The notes: a model not told the origin generated them from the sequence alone. Positions 40,779 through 50,018 are shown, counted from the first letter of the stretch. The stretch is DNA of 51,681 nucleotides from Microvirga pakistanensis (GCF_004458765.1 NZ_SPJX01000321.1:1-51681); one strand, 5' to 3'. Numbers and translations: made by a program.

Positions 40779-41798
40779 ATGTCACTTCCAACAGCTCCCG
40801 TACTGGTCATAGGAGGCTCGGGCGTCGTCGGCTCCCAAGCCGTCCGCATGCTCCGTTACCGCCACCCTGAATTGCCTCTTGCCATCGGCGGGCGAGACCT
40901 TCGCCGCGCCGAGAGATTAGCGGCCGAAGTGGGACAAGCGGCGGCCGTTGTCATCGACCTGACGCGTCCCGATCTCGGGCTAGGCAAAGAGTCTACGTTC
41001 TCGGCGATCGCACTCTTTGTGAAGGATCACACACTCAACTCATTCCGCTATGCGCTCGATCACAAGATCCCGTACCTGAGCATATCGACGGGCACCTTCG
41101 AGATCGGTCCGGAGGTGGGCCTTTTCATCCACCAGCCTGACAGGGCTCCAATCCTGATGGCAAGCCAATGGCTCGCCGGGGCGGCAGTGTTCCCCGTCCT
41201 CGAAACAGCGGCCAACTACGAGACGATCAAATCGATTCGCATCGGCGTTGTGCTCGACGAACAGGATATGGGCGGCCCTGCGGCGTCCGATGATTTTGAA
41301 CGGCTCACTTCCGTCGCGCCGGCAGCCCTGACGATCAAGGATGGCGGGGCGTCATGGGTGACCGGCGAGGAGGCGAAGGGAACCGTCAAAAGTATCGACG
41401 GCACTGAACTGGACGCCCAAGCCTACTCACCCTTCGACGTGCTCAGCTTGGGGGCAGCCACCGGTGCTTCCTCAATACGCTTCAATCTTGCTTACGGAAT
41501 GTCGGCCAGCCGACGGCGCGGTGAAAGCTATTCGACCGAAATTGTCATTGACGTGACGGGAACCAGAAAGGACGGCCGGGAGGAATCCTCGCACCTGGAG
41601 ATCGTCCATCCGCAGGGACAGGCGCCGCTTACCGCGCTTGGCGTCTCTCTAGGTCTAGAACGCTTGCTCGGGTTGCGCGGCGAAGCGCCGCCGCCAGGTC
41701 TTTATTTCCCGGAGTTGCTGATTGAGCCCGAGTATTTCGTGGAGCAGATGAAAGTGATCGGTACGCACTTTGACGTGGCAGAGGAAGGGATCTGCTAA
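40779..41798 (+). CDS. Saccharopine-dehydrogenase-like NAD(P)-binding protein, copy 1
   Basis: 339 residues from ATG 40779, preceded by AAAAAGGATG. Rossmann motif GGSGVVGSQA at about 12-20, then AIGGRDLRRAERLAAEVGQA and a C-terminal domain with DVTGTRKDGREESSHLEIVH. The gene belongs to the family of saccharopine-dehydrogenase-related proteins that use NAD(P) but often have unknown substrates. A paralogue follows one base after its stop, and a divergent TetR gene lies upstream. The pair probably acts as a heterodimer or on related substrates. Confidence 0.85.
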   Translation: MSLPTAPVLVIGGSGVVGSQAVRMLRYRHPELPLAIGGRDLRRAERLAAEVGQAAAVVIDLTRPDLGLGKESTFSAIALFVKDHTLNSFRYALDHKIPYLSISTGTFEIGPEVGLFIHQPDRAPILMASQWLAGAAVFPVLETAANYETIKSIRIGVVLDEQDMGGPAASDDFERLTSVAPAALTIKDGGASWVTGEEAKGTVKSIDGTELDAQAYSPFDVLSLGAATGASSIRFNLAYGMSASRRRGESYSTEIVIDVTGTRKDGREESSHLEIVHPQGQAPLTALGVSLGLERLLGLRGEAPPPGLYFPELLIEPEYFVEQMKVIGTHFDVAEEGIC

Positions 41799-41799
41799 C

Positions 41800-42810
41800 A
41801 TGACCCAGAACACTAACCGCCCTGTTCTGATCCTCGGCGCCACCGGAAGTCTTGGTTCTCGCACGACCAGGATGCTCCGCAAGCTCCATCCTGAGCTGCC
41901 CATCACGATCGCCGCGCGGGACATGGATAAGGCCGGGGCCCTCGCACGAGAGGTCGGAAACGCAAACACCGCACAGATTGACCTTGGCTCCCCCGGGCTT
42001 GGTTCCGGTTCCGGCGAGAAGCACAGCATCGTTGTGACGGCACTGCGAGATCACTCCCTCGACACTTTGCGCTATGCGCAAGGACAAGGGATTCCCTACA
42101 TCGCGTTGTCGGATGGCGTTTTCGAGCTGGGCCCGATCGTCGCTCATTACGCCCATAATCCAACGTCTGCTCCCATCCTGTTGCTGGGGCATAGCAACGG
42201 CGGCTCTCCTACTCTGGCGACATTGCACTTCGCCAACGAGTTCACGACGATTGATGCGATCGAGATCGGAATCCTCTTCGATCCGGGCGATCCGTTTGGC
42301 GCGGTCTCAGGGAAGGATCTTGAGCGTATCGAGAAGATTGGACCCTTGCCGCTCGTCAAGAATGACGGCCGTTGGCAATGGGCCGACAAAACCCTTTCCA
42401 AAGGCAGATTGACCAGCGTCGATGGCACGCCCCATGAGGCGCATGCCGCAGGCTTGCTGGATGTATTGAGCCTCGGATCTGCAACTCGGGCGGACCGCGT
42501 GCGCATCGACCTCGCGGCAGGTCCGACAGCCACGACGAAGCGCGGTGAGGCCGCCTCCAATGAGGTCATTATCGAGATCTCCGGCACCCGGGCAACCGGT
42601 GAGTCCGGCCGGTTTCGCTACGAGCTCATAGACCCGGAAGGATATGCCGCCATGAGTGCGCGCGGCGTTGCCGTCGCTGTCGAATGCCTGTTGGGCCTGT
42701 CCGGGAGGCCTGCGCCTAAGTCCGGGCTGTTCTTTCCGGAAACGCTGATCGATCCGGCGCATCTGGTTCGGCGACTTGAGACCTTCGGCGTAACGGTTCG
42801 CAGAGTGTGA
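41800..42810 (+). CDS. Saccharopine-dehydrogenase-like NAD(P)-binding protein, copy 2
   Basis: 336 residues, the tandem paralogue of copy 1 (same order of segments: GATGSLGSRTTRMLRKLHPE, AARDMDKAGALAREVGNANT, EISGTRATGESGRFRYELID, then SGLFFPETLID). Start is ATG 41800, one base after the stop of copy 1, with GAGGAAGG inside the end of copy 1, so they are translationally linked. Both share the GLYFPE/GLFFPE segment near the C-terminus. Likely origin is tandem duplication followed by divergence. Confidence 0.85.
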   Translation: MTQNTNRPVLILGATGSLGSRTTRMLRKLHPELPITIAARDMDKAGALAREVGNANTAQIDLGSPGLGSGSGEKHSIVVTALRDHSLDTLRYAQGQGIPYIALSDGVFELGPIVAHYAHNPTSAPILLLGHSNGGSPTLATLHFANEFTTIDAIEIGILFDPGDPFGAVSGKDLERIEKIGPLPLVKNDGRWQWADKTLSKGRLTSVDGTPHEAHAAGLLDVLSLGSATRADRVRIDLAAGPTATTKRGEAASNEVIIEISGTRATGESGRFRYELIDPEGYAAMSARGVAVAVECLLGLSGRPAPKSGLFFPETLIDPAHLVRRLETFGVTVRRV

Positions 42811-42938
42811 CGGCACTGCGTGGGAACGCTTGGCACAAGGGCGGCACGAGATTTGGAGAGGACCGGCGAGCCGACCCATTGCGCCACGGCCCGCCGAACG
42901 CGTGCTGCCATCGTTGAGCCATCTAAATGGAGAAGACT

Positions 42939-43025
42939 ATGTTGTCGACATTACTTGCAGTACTTACACTTGTCGTTGTCCCGAGCACTGCCCAGTCTCA
43001 CCGCGGCGAGTGGCATCAAACGTAG
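42939..43025 (+). pseudogene. Stump of an exported protein (signal peptide only)
   Basis: With ATGGAGA just upstream, the frame reads MLSTLLAVLTLVVVPSTAQS, a typical signal peptide, then HRGEWHQT and a TAG at 43023. There is no mature domain, and the end overlaps the last bases of the TSUP gene on the other strand. It looks like the 5' stump of a longer exported protein, cut by a rearrangement. Confidence 0.45.
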
Positions 43026-43765
43026 GCCCATACGAAGAACGCCACCGTGGTGCCGGCGGCCAGCAACAGCGTCCCGGCCCGAACCACCGTAGGAGGCAGG
43101 ATCCGCCCGACATGGGCCCCACACCATCCGCCTGCGACGGCACCGAGCCCCACCAGGAGGCAGGCCGTCCAGGCAACAGCGCCGGCGGCAACGAAAGACA
43201 AGACGGCAATGCCGTTGGCAGCGCTCACCATCAACGTGCGCGGCGCATTCAATGCCTTGACCTCCGCTCCGTCGAGAATGCTCCAGGCCGCCATCATCAT
43301 CAGCCCGACCGCACCGCCAAAATAGCCTCCGTAGACGCCGAGCAGGAATTGCAGGCTCAGGATCGTTGCAAGGCCGGCCCGAAAGCGAGCGCGCAGCGCA
43401 GGCCCGATCCGCCGACCAAATGCCAGCATGATTGTCGCGACGAGCAGCAGCCACGGCAGGACCTGATCGAACAGGGCGACAGGCGTCCACAGCAACAGCA
43501 GACTTCCGACGAGACCTCCAACCAGGGTGACGATCGCGACCGGCACGAGAGGCACGCCGCACACGCCGGCCAGGCCGTCCCGATAAACCCAGGTGCTGGC
43601 GAGACCACCGGGGAACAAGGCGACCGTGCTGGTGGCGTTGGCGCTGACCGAAGGCACCCCGGCGCCGATCAGGGCGGGCAGGGACACGAAGGAGCCCCCA
43701 CCCGCGAGGGCATTCATGCTGCCCGCGAGTAAGCCGGCGAGCAGCAGAAGCAGCGTATCGTTCAT
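43016..43765 (-). CDS. TSUP-family anion exporter (TauE/SafE)
   Basis: 249 residues with about eight membrane segments in two similar halves. The family motif is seen in LLAGLLAGSMNALAGGGSFV and VSANATSTVALFPGGLAS, repeated in weaker form in YGGYFGGAVGLMMMAAWSIL. TSUP proteins carry sulfite, sulfoacetate or other small organosulfur and carboxylate anions across the inner membrane. The ATG is at 43765. It stands alone; the stump at 42939 converges on it. Confidence 0.88.
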   Translation of the reverse strand: MNDTLLLLLAGLLAGSMNALAGGGSFVSLPALIGAGVPSVSANATSTVALFPGGLASTWVYRDGLAGVCGVPLVPVAIVTLVGGLVGSLLLLWTPVALFDQVLPWLLLVATIMLAFGRRIGPALRARFRAGLATILSLQFLLGVYGGYFGGAVGLMMMAAWSILDGAEVKALNAPRTLMVSAANGIAVLSFVAAGAVAWTACLLVGLGAVAGGWCGAHVGRILPPTVVRAGTLLLAAGTTVAFFVWAYV

Positions 43766-44052
43766 GGATGGATCCAGCCTGTCAGTTCGAGTGCAATGGC
43801 GCCGTCCAGCGCGAAAACCTGGGCAGCCCAGCCATCATGCTGCCGGCGCGATGCGACGCAATGCGGATGTTTTGCAGTCATCCTTCGGCCCTGGCGAAAG
43901 ATAAGGGGCAACGTTCCCTAAGCTGGTGCAAAGCCACCCTTCGTCCTAGACGAGGAGTGGCACTTCCCTTGATCGGAAACCCGGCCCCATGAACGGTCTT
44001 CCGCGACTCGTCATGGATGTGATTGGTCCGCCGAGCCATTGTTCCTCCCGCC
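43766..44052. other. Gap between TSUP and MFS genes, no gene
   Basis: About 290 bases without a supported frame. It includes the upstream region of the TSUP gene; no clear promoter or operator was recognised. Confidence 0.45.
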
Positions 44053-44083
44053 GCCAGCGCCCGCGTCGATCGCGGGCGCTGGC
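44053..44083. terminator. Strong hairpin after the MFS gene
   Basis: GCCAGCGCCCGCG and CGCGGGCGCTGGC form a perfect 13-bp stem with a 5-base loop (TCGAT), 9 bases beyond the MFS stop on the minus strand. No T tract follows. Confidence 0.65.
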
Positions 44084-44091
44084 GTCCCTGT

Positions 44092-45306
44092 CTAGGACAG
44101 CTTGGATTTGGGCTGGTGGAGGTTCGGCAGGAAGGCTGTTAGGATACCGATCGCCGGCAGGAACGAGCAGATCAGGAAGGCAAACTCCAGCCCCTTCCAG
44201 TCGGCCACCCATCCCAGCAAGGCTGCACCAATGCCGCCGATCCCGAAGATGAACCCGAAGAACAGGCCGGAAACCATGCCGACGCGGCCGGGCATCAGCT
44301 CCTGACCGTAGACCACAATCGCCGGAAAGGCCGAGGACATGAGCAGGCCAATGACCACGCTCAGGAGGACCGTCGTCGTCAGACCGACATGCGGCAGGAT
44401 CAGCGTGAAGGGCAGCACACCCAGGATCGAGACCCAGATCACGATCTTGCGGCCGAGCCTGTCGCCGATCGGGCCGCCTGCGATCGTGCCGGCCGCTACA
44501 GCCGCGAAGAACACGAATTGAAGGATCTGTGCGTCCTTGGTGGGGAGCTGGAACCGCTCGATCAGGAAAAACGTGTAGTAGCTGGTGAACAACGCCAGAT
44601 AGACCCATTTCGAGAACAGCAGCGCGAGCAGGATCGCCATGGCGCGCGAGACCTGTCCCCTCGACAGGGTAGGATGACGCGCGGGCGCTTTACTCGTCGG
44701 GCGCACCGCGTGGCCGTTCGCTTGGTACCAATGCGCCAACCCGGTCAGCAGGATAATGCCGGCCACGGCGGCAATTGCGAACCATGCGAGGCCGTGCTGG
44801 CCACGCGGCAGGACGATGAACGCCGCGGCCAACGGACCCAGCGCGGAGCCAAAGTTGCCCCCGACCTGGAACAGCGACTGGGCCAAGCCGTGCGCCCCAC
44901 CAGAGGACAGGCGGGCAATCCGCGACGTTTCAGGGTGAAAGATGGATGAGCCAAGGCCCAGCAGCACGGCCCCGGCGAGCAGGATCTCATAGTTCGGCGC
45001 GAAGGCGAGCGTAAGCAGCCCGCTCATCGAGGACACCATGGCGAGCGGCAGCGAGTAGGGCATCGGCCGCCGATCCGTGTATAGGCCAATAAACGGCTGG
45101 AAGATCGACGCCGTGAGCTGATAGATAAAGGTCAGCAACCCGATCTGCGCGAAGGTGAGGTTAAAGTCACCCTGTAAAGTCGGATACACGGCAGGCAGCA
45201 AAGCCTGCAGCATATCGTTCAGCATATGGCAGACGCTGGCAGAGATAAGAACCGGGAAAACCGTTCCTTTTGGTTTCGCGCTCACGGGTAATGCTTGGCT
45301 GGACAC
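44092..45306 (-). CDS. MFS transporter, fosmidomycin-resistance (Fsr) type
   Basis: 404 residues with about twelve membrane segments. The N-terminal half has SVCHMLNDMLQALLPAVYPT and LTFAQIGLLTFIYQLTASIF, and SSIFHPETSRIARLSSGGAH is the family's characteristic loop between helices 4 and 5. A central cytoplasmic loop is seen around APARHPTLSRGQVSR, then FGFIFGIGGIGAALLGWVAD near the end. Family members export fosmidomycin and other compounds by proton antiport. The GTG at 45306 is used as start. It is divergent from an AraC regulator that probably controls it. Confidence 0.9.
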   Translation of the reverse strand: MSSQALPVSAKPKGTVFPVLISASVCHMLNDMLQALLPAVYPTLQGDFNLTFAQIGLLTFIYQLTASIFQPFIGLYTDRRPMPYSLPLAMVSSMSGLLTLAFAPNYEILLAGAVLLGLGSSIFHPETSRIARLSSGGAHGLAQSLFQVGGNFGSALGPLAAAFIVLPRGQHGLAWFAIAAVAGIILLTGLAHWYQANGHAVRPTSKAPARHPTLSRGQVSRAMAILLALLFSKWVYLALFTSYYTFFLIERFQLPTKDAQILQFVFFAAVAAGTIAGGPIGDRLGRKIVIWVSILGVLPFTLILPHVGLTTTVLLSVVIGLLMSSAFPAIVVYGQELMPGRVGMVSGLFFGFIFGIGGIGAALLGWVADWKGLEFAFLICSFLPAIGILTAFLPNLHQPKSKLS

Positions 45307-45433
45307 GTTCAGTTCTTTTCTCGATTATGGGATGGCTTGGGCAAGGCACTTGCGGCCGATGTGACACGACGATACAGAACTCAGATAGGGCCTGCCACCA
45401 CTGTTGGGCCTATGTACTACGAGAGTGGGCCAA

Positions 45434-46282
45434 ATGCGTGACCTCCGCATTGACACGGTTGACCGCGTGCCCCAGCCGATCCTTGCCCTCGGCCGCGTCT
45501 ATCCGGATCGGTTCATCATCGAGCCGCACCATCACCGGCGCGGCCAACTGATCTCCAGCGCGTCAGGCGTGATCGTGCTGACGACGCCGGAGGGTACCTA
45601 CGTCATGCCGCCGCAGAGGGGGATGTGGATCCCGCCCGGGACCGTGCACCACGTGCGGATGGTCGGAACGGTCAGCATGCAGAGCCTGTATTCGGAGCCG
45701 GATGCGGTTCCCGGTATGTCAGACCGCTGCCAGGTGGTGGGCATCTCACCGTTCATGCGCAGCCTCATGACCGAGGCCCTGAACCTGCCTTTGGAGTACG
45801 AGCTGGACAGTCGCGCCGGTGCGCTGATGGAGCTGATCCGGCATGAGATGCAGCAACTCCCGGTCCTGCCGTTGTCGCTGCACTATCCCACCGACGGCCC
45901 CCTGGCGGAGCGCTGTCGGCAATTCATCCAGCGGCCATCCGTCCACGAGACCATCGACGATTGGAGCACGGCGATCGGTATGAGCCGGCGCGCCTTCACA
46001 CGGCTCTTCCGGCGCGAAACTGGGCTGAGCTTCATGGCGTGGCGGCAGCAAGCCTGCCTGCTGTGCGCCATGCCGCGCTTGGCTGCCGGCGAACCCGTGA
46101 CCACGGTCGCGATGGATCTAGGGTACGAGAACCCGGCGGCATTCACGATCATGTTCAGGCGCGCTTTCGGGAGTCCGCCCTTGGCCTACCTCGGACTCAG
46201 GAACAACCGCGTCCCCCACGGGACCGGCTCTGATGGGGTGGACGCCCCCAACGGCCTTGGTGTGCCAAAGTGGAGGTGTTGA
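45434..46282 (+). CDS. AraC-family regulator with N-terminal cupin; C-terminus probably altered by IS110
   Basis: 282 residues from ATG 45434. An N-terminal cupin sensor (RFIIEPHHHRRGQLISSASG; MPPQRGMWIPPGTVHHVRMV) is followed by two helix-turn-helix motifs (WSTAIGMSRRAFTRLFRRET; VTTVAMDLGYENPAAFTIMF) and FRRAFGSPPLAYLGLR. This is the NimR/AraC cupin-type group that pairs with divergent MFS exporters. The last about 15 residues, after about 46234, are encoded by sequence that looks like the left end of an IS110 element, so the native C-terminus may be replaced. The DNA-binding domain itself is complete. Confidence 0.85.
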   Translation: MRDLRIDTVDRVPQPILALGRVYPDRFIIEPHHHRRGQLISSASGVIVLTTPEGTYVMPPQRGMWIPPGTVHHVRMVGTVSMQSLYSEPDAVPGMSDRCQVVGISPFMRSLMTEALNLPLEYELDSRAGALMELIRHEMQQLPVLPLSLHYPTDGPLAERCRQFIQRPSVHETIDDWSTAIGMSRRAFTRLFRRETGLSFMAWRQQACLLCAMPRLAAGEPVTTVAMDLGYENPAAFTIMFRRAFGSPPLAYLGLRNNRVPHGTGSDGVDAPNGLGVPKWRC

Positions 46283-46395
46283 GCACCACTTGAGGGAGCC
46301 GTCCATGGGAGAGGTTAGCACAATCGGCGTGGATCTGGCGAAGAACGTGTTCCAAGTCCATGGGGCGGATGCATCAGGCGCGGTGCTGTTCCGCA
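46234..46395 (+). mobile_element. IS110-family element: left end and transposase start
   Basis: The ATG at 46305 (GGGAG upstream) starts MGEVSTIGVDLAKNVFQVHG and ADASGAVLFRR, the RuvC-like N-terminus (first catalytic Asp in GVDLAKN) of an IS110-type transposase. After 30 codons it is cut by an IS6-family element at 46396. No more IS110 sequence follows the IS6 element. The about 70 bases before the ATG (from about 46234) are probably the element's left end; this length is inferred from the change of character and is not measured. Confidence 0.7.
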
Positions 46396-47240
46396 GGTTC
46401 TGTCGCAAATCCGGGATAGGGACGAGAAAGCAGCAGGTTCATCGTGCCGCCCTCACGCGGCAAGCAGGTGAAACTGCTCGGCCAGCGACAACTGCTGACT
46501 GCAAGCATATTTCGCCTGCTGCTTACGCATCATCTGCTGCTTACGCATCATGTGGATCAACTCGATGCCACTTGAGATCAACCGGGCACTGCAAGCAGAC
46601 TTGAAGCCGAGCATCGGACGCACACGGCGTTTGACGGCACGGTGATCCTGCTCGATGCGGTTGTTGAGATATTGACTCTGCCTGATCCTAATAAATTTCA
46701 GCCTGCACCCTGAACTGTCCTGGAGCCGGTCAGCGGTACCGCAGCACAGGATGGCTTCCCGGTTCGTCTGGCTGCCGTCGATCACGATCCGCTCGGGGCG
46801 ACCGTGCCGCTTGAGCGCCTTGCGCAGGAACCGCTTGGCAGCAGTTAGGTTACGCCATTCACTGAACCAGAACTCAACCGTGTCGCCGATTGCTGTCAAT
46901 CGCCCGGTAAAGGTACATCCAGCGACCTCTGACCTTGATGTAAGTTTCCTCGACGTGCCACTTGCTGGTGACGGCCCTCTTGCGTGCATTGAGGCGCTTA
47001 AGAAATTCAGGCGAGTACCAAACGACCCATCGGTGAATGGTCGCGTGGTCGACTGAGATGCCGCGCTTAGCCATCATCTCCTCAAGGTTCCGCAGACTCA
47101 AATTGTAAGCCAAGTACCAGCGGATGCAGAGCAGGATTACCGAACGATCAAAATGCCTGCCCTTGAACATCCCTGTCTCCGCTCCTGTGACTACGGTCTC
47201 AGTAGCTGAAACTCTGAAACAAATTGTTTGCGACGGAACC
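46396..47240 (-). mobile_element. IS6-family insertion sequence, transposase frameshifted
   Basis: 845 bases bounded by terminal repeats GGTTCTGTCGCAAA (46396) and, reversed, GGTTCCGTCGCAAA (47227-47240). The minus-strand transposase starts at 47170 (MFKGRHFDRSVILLCIRWYL, AYNLSLRNLEEMMAKRGISV, SKWHVEETYIKVRGRWMYLY) with DDE Asp/Glu in HVEETY. It frameshifts near 46890 and continues with SEWRNLTAAKRFLRKALKRH, RIVIDGSQTNREAI and YLNNRIEQDHRAVKRRVRPM. The D, D and E regions are all present, so only the frameshift inactivates it. No 8-bp target duplication is seen. Confidence 0.85.
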
Positions 47241-47404
47241 CACGGAGCTGCCGGCGCTCCAACACCACAGCGCCGCAACCACAGCCTCACAACCCAGATC
47301 CCTGAACGCCGCCACGTCAGGGGCTTGCACGCGATCCTCGCCTTTAAATCTGAGACTGCGGGGGCGCTCCTCCGGGGAGTCGCCTGCTGTTCTGCTGCCC
47401 AGCT

Positions 47405-47792
47405 TCAGGGGCTCCGGTATCTTTCCGGTTCTGCTCGAGGAGGCTGATGCACGGCTGCGCCGGGGAGGGTCTTTCGCGGAGCAAAAACGGTCGTTGCAAC
47501 GTAATGTAAGATGGCAGTTCCGAGGATAGCCAAGGCACCTGCAAAGATGCCTGCGATGAGAGCAAGATAAGGCCCAGACGTCCACAGGAAGGCCGCTGTG
47601 AGAAATCCTGAGCAGATCGCAAGGACGCCGTAGAGAATAATCACTCTCGCCCGCCTGATAGATTTGGTTCGAGAAGATGGACCAATAGACTGCAATTATC
47701 ATGCCGGAAACGGCAAGGCTAGCCGCAGTCGACAAGAAAGGCTGAGGATTGCGGGGGTAAGCCGTCAACCTCTCCGGGAAGGGGCATACCAC
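47405..47792 (-). pseudogene. Small membrane protein, probably frameshifted
   Basis: The upstream frame (from about 47792) gives FLSTAASLAVSGMIIAVYWS, a first membrane segment. A frame change near 47655 joins it to VIILYGVLAICSGFLTAAFL and LALIAGIFAGALAILGTAIL, two further segments, then a polar tail of about 30 residues. Read together they make a three-helix inner-membrane protein of about 130 residues. No start with a good ribosome site was found and no family recognised. It might instead be an intact 96-residue protein starting at TTG 47695. Confidence 0.4.
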
Positions 47793-48177
47793 AGGGGCGA
47801 ATGGTTCGAATCGACTGCGGTTTTCAGGCGAGCGGGATCAATATGGGCTGAAAGGCGAGCCTGGCTGACCCATCATGAGCAAGGTCTGGCACCTCCGGGC
47901 CAGCGAGCATCGAGTGAGGGGAAATGGTCCTGACACCGCCCTGAAAGGGTACCTCTCAATAGAAAGCGCCAAGGCTGTTTCGTTCAATTGGCGGCTATCT
48001 CGGAAAGCATATCTATGGTGCTTGTCCCGCGAACAGGTTGCTGAACCCTGTGCTCGGTCCAGATCGTCCTGAGGCTGTGATGTCTCAACGCCGGCTTGAG
48101 CGTGAGCTTTGCCGTTACGGCGGGATGGTGAGCTCTTATGGCCTGCAGGGGCGGCACGCGAAGGAAAGAGGGGGTGA
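47793..48177. other. Upstream of the surface-polysaccharide genes, no gene
   Basis: About 385 bases with no supported frame. It must contain the promoter of the methyltransferase operon, but none was identified with confidence. Confidence 0.45.
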
Positions 48178-48873
48178 ATGCCAATGACGAGCGGCTGCAA
48201 CGAAACGAGCGGAGCGTCACAGACTTCCATGGATCCTGTGCTGCAATATCACTACGGAGAGTTAGATATTGCGAAGGATCCAGCGCATCCCAGCCACGCC
48301 TTGCCGCCAATCCGACCTGACTACCGTCACATTCTCGATATCGGGTGCGGCATGGGGCAGAGCCTCATGGCCCTGCCGTTGACAGCCCAGGTCGAGGCGT
48401 GGGGCATCGACTGCGATGCCACGGCCATCGCCGCGGGATCCCGGTTCGTTCCGCAGAATGTCCACCTTCTCGTCGCGACCGGTGAAATTCTCCCATTCCC
48501 CGATCAGTCTTTCGATCTCGTTTTCTCTCGCGTCGCCCTGCCGTACATGGACGTGCCAAAGGTCATTGGCGAGGTCGCCCGCGTTTTGCGGCCCCGAGGC
48601 GAGTTCTGGGCCATGCTGCACCCTCCCAGCATGCTGTGGGACCGGGCCCGCCAAAATGTCCGATCAGGAAGAATAAAGGACCTCGCGGTCTGCGGGTACA
48701 TCGGCGTCAACAGCCTCATGCTTCATATGTTGGGACGGCAGTTCCGCATCGGTGAGTTCTGCGAGACCGTGCAAACCTACTCGGGAATGCAGCGCATTCT
48801 GGCTGCGGAAGGGTTGCAGCCTCTCACCACTCATCAATCCCGCCATCTTATCGTGAGAGCGTCCAAGGCATGA
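48178..48873 (+). CDS. Class I SAM-dependent methyltransferase
   Basis: 231 residues. Motif I is HILDIGCGMG at 51-60, followed by AWGIDCDATAI and GEILPFPDQSFDLVFSRVAL (motifs II/III), in the UbiE/Methyltransf_11 style. The C-terminal part has FRIGEFCETVQTYSGMQRIL. The ATG at 48178 follows GAGGGGGTGA; an ATG at 48184 is an alternative. Its stop overlaps the next start by four bases (ATGA at 48870), so it is coupled to the NodB-like gene. Substrate unknown; a sugar or lipid-linked intermediate fits the context. Confidence 0.85.
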   Translation: MPMTSGCNETSGASQTSMDPVLQYHYGELDIAKDPAHPSHALPPIRPDYRHILDIGCGMGQSLMALPLTAQVEAWGIDCDATAIAAGSRFVPQNVHLLVATGEILPFPDQSFDLVFSRVALPYMDVPKVIGEVARVLRPRGEFWAMLHPPSMLWDRARQNVRSGRIKDLAVCGYIGVNSLMLHMLGRQFRIGEFCETVQTYSGMQRILAAEGLQPLTTHQSRHLIVRASKA

Positions 48874-50018
48874 ACGGGGGCAATCGCTTTCATATGCTTG
48901 ACATCACCCTTCGTGCGGCTGCGAGGCGGGCGTTTGGCCAGCCTGCATCGCCAGGAAAGGGCCCGGTTCATCTTTTCTTGGCGATCACTGATCATTTCGA
49001 GCCGCAGGTTCACCAACCCGGACAGCACATCGCGCGGAAGCGGCTTGAGCAATGGCTTCGGGAATATCCGCTTATCGCGGCAAGGCACCGGGACTGCGAG
49101 GGGCGCCCACCTGCGCATGGCTTCTTCTATCCGTGGGACGAGTTCGATGAATGGGAGTTCTCGCGCCTCGTGGAGCTCTGCGCCGGGGGATGGGGTGAAA
49201 TCGAATTCCATCTCCATCATCGCGACGACACCGAAGAATCCCTTCATCGAAAGATTCGACAGGGGATTGAAACCTTCCAGGCTCACGGCGCACTATCCGC
49301 ATGGCCCAGCGGGCGTCCGGCCTGGGGGTTCATCCACGGCAATTTCGCCTTGGCCAATTCCCGGTGCGAGGGAGGCGTCAATTTCTGTGGTGTGAACAAT
49401 GAGCTCGCCGTGCTGGAGCAAGAAGGCTGCTATGCGGATTTTACGTTCCCGGCATGGAGGACGACGGCTCAACCTCGCCAGCTGAATAGCATCTACTACG
49501 CATCGGGCGATCCGACATGCCCCAAATGCTACGACAGAGGCGTTCCGGCGCAGCATATGTCTCCGCGCGCGTCAGGCGTCGTGCTGGTCGAGGGTCCCCT
49601 CGTGCCGCATTGGAAGCCCGGCAAAGGAGGCCTGCCCCGTCCGGCGATGGATGACGGGACACTGACCACGAATCTCGGTTACAGCCCCGAACGCCTTGAT
49701 CGCTGGGTTCAGGCGAGGGTTCACGTGCAAGGACGTCCCGATTGGCTGTTCATCAAGCTTTCGTGCCATGGAGCGGCAGACGGGGATCGCGAAGCCTTGC
49801 TGGGCAGGGACCTCGAAGCTCTCTTTTCGGATGCCGAAGCGCGGTACAATGATGGCGAACGGTTCAGGCTTCACTACGTGACCGCCCGGGAGATGTACAA
49901 CCTCATCGCAGCGGCCGAGGCGGGTCTGGATGGCGAGCCGGGAGAATTGAGGGACTGGCTGCTTCCGCCGCCTCATTCACCCGCATACCAGACCCGCGCC
50001 GCGGATCGCGCGGGCTGA
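48870..50018 (+). CDS. Large NodB-like/polysaccharide-deacetylase-like protein
   Basis: 382 residues. AITDHFEP (D41) and IEFHLHHRDD (H114, H116) resemble the TD and HxxxH metal-binding motifs of carbohydrate esterase family 4. The rest (RPAWGFIHGNFALANSRCEG; WKPGKGGLPRPAMDD; FIKLSCHGAADGDREAL) does not match a well known subfamily. No signal peptide is evident. The gene is coupled to the upstream methyltransferase and followed by a glycosyltransferase after 99 bases, so it probably takes part in making or modifying a surface polysaccharide. Function is inferred only. Confidence 0.75.
   Translation: MNGGNRFHMLDITLRAAARRAFGQPASPGKGPVHLFLAITDHFEPQVHQPGQHIARKRLEQWLREYPLIAARHRDCEGRPPAHGFFYPWDEFDEWEFSRLVELCAGGWGEIEFHLHHRDDTEESLHRKIRQGIETFQAHGALSAWPSGRPAWGFIHGNFALANSRCEGGVNFCGVNNELAVLEQEGCYADFTFPAWRTTAQPRQLNSIYYASGDPTCPKCYDRGVPAQHMSPRASGVVLVEGPLVPHWKPGKGGLPRPAMDDGTLTTNLGYSPERLDRWVQARVHVQGRPDWLFIKLSCHGAADGDREALLGRDLEALFSDAEARYNDGERFRLHYVTAREMYNLIAAAEAGLDGEPGELRDWLLPPPHSPAYQTRAADRAG

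Noticed and set aside
47795..47815. GGTTCGAATC, a tRNA T-loop-like sequence
   Set aside because: No flanking T stem, acceptor or anticodon arm can be folded, so it is not a tRNA gene or attachment site.
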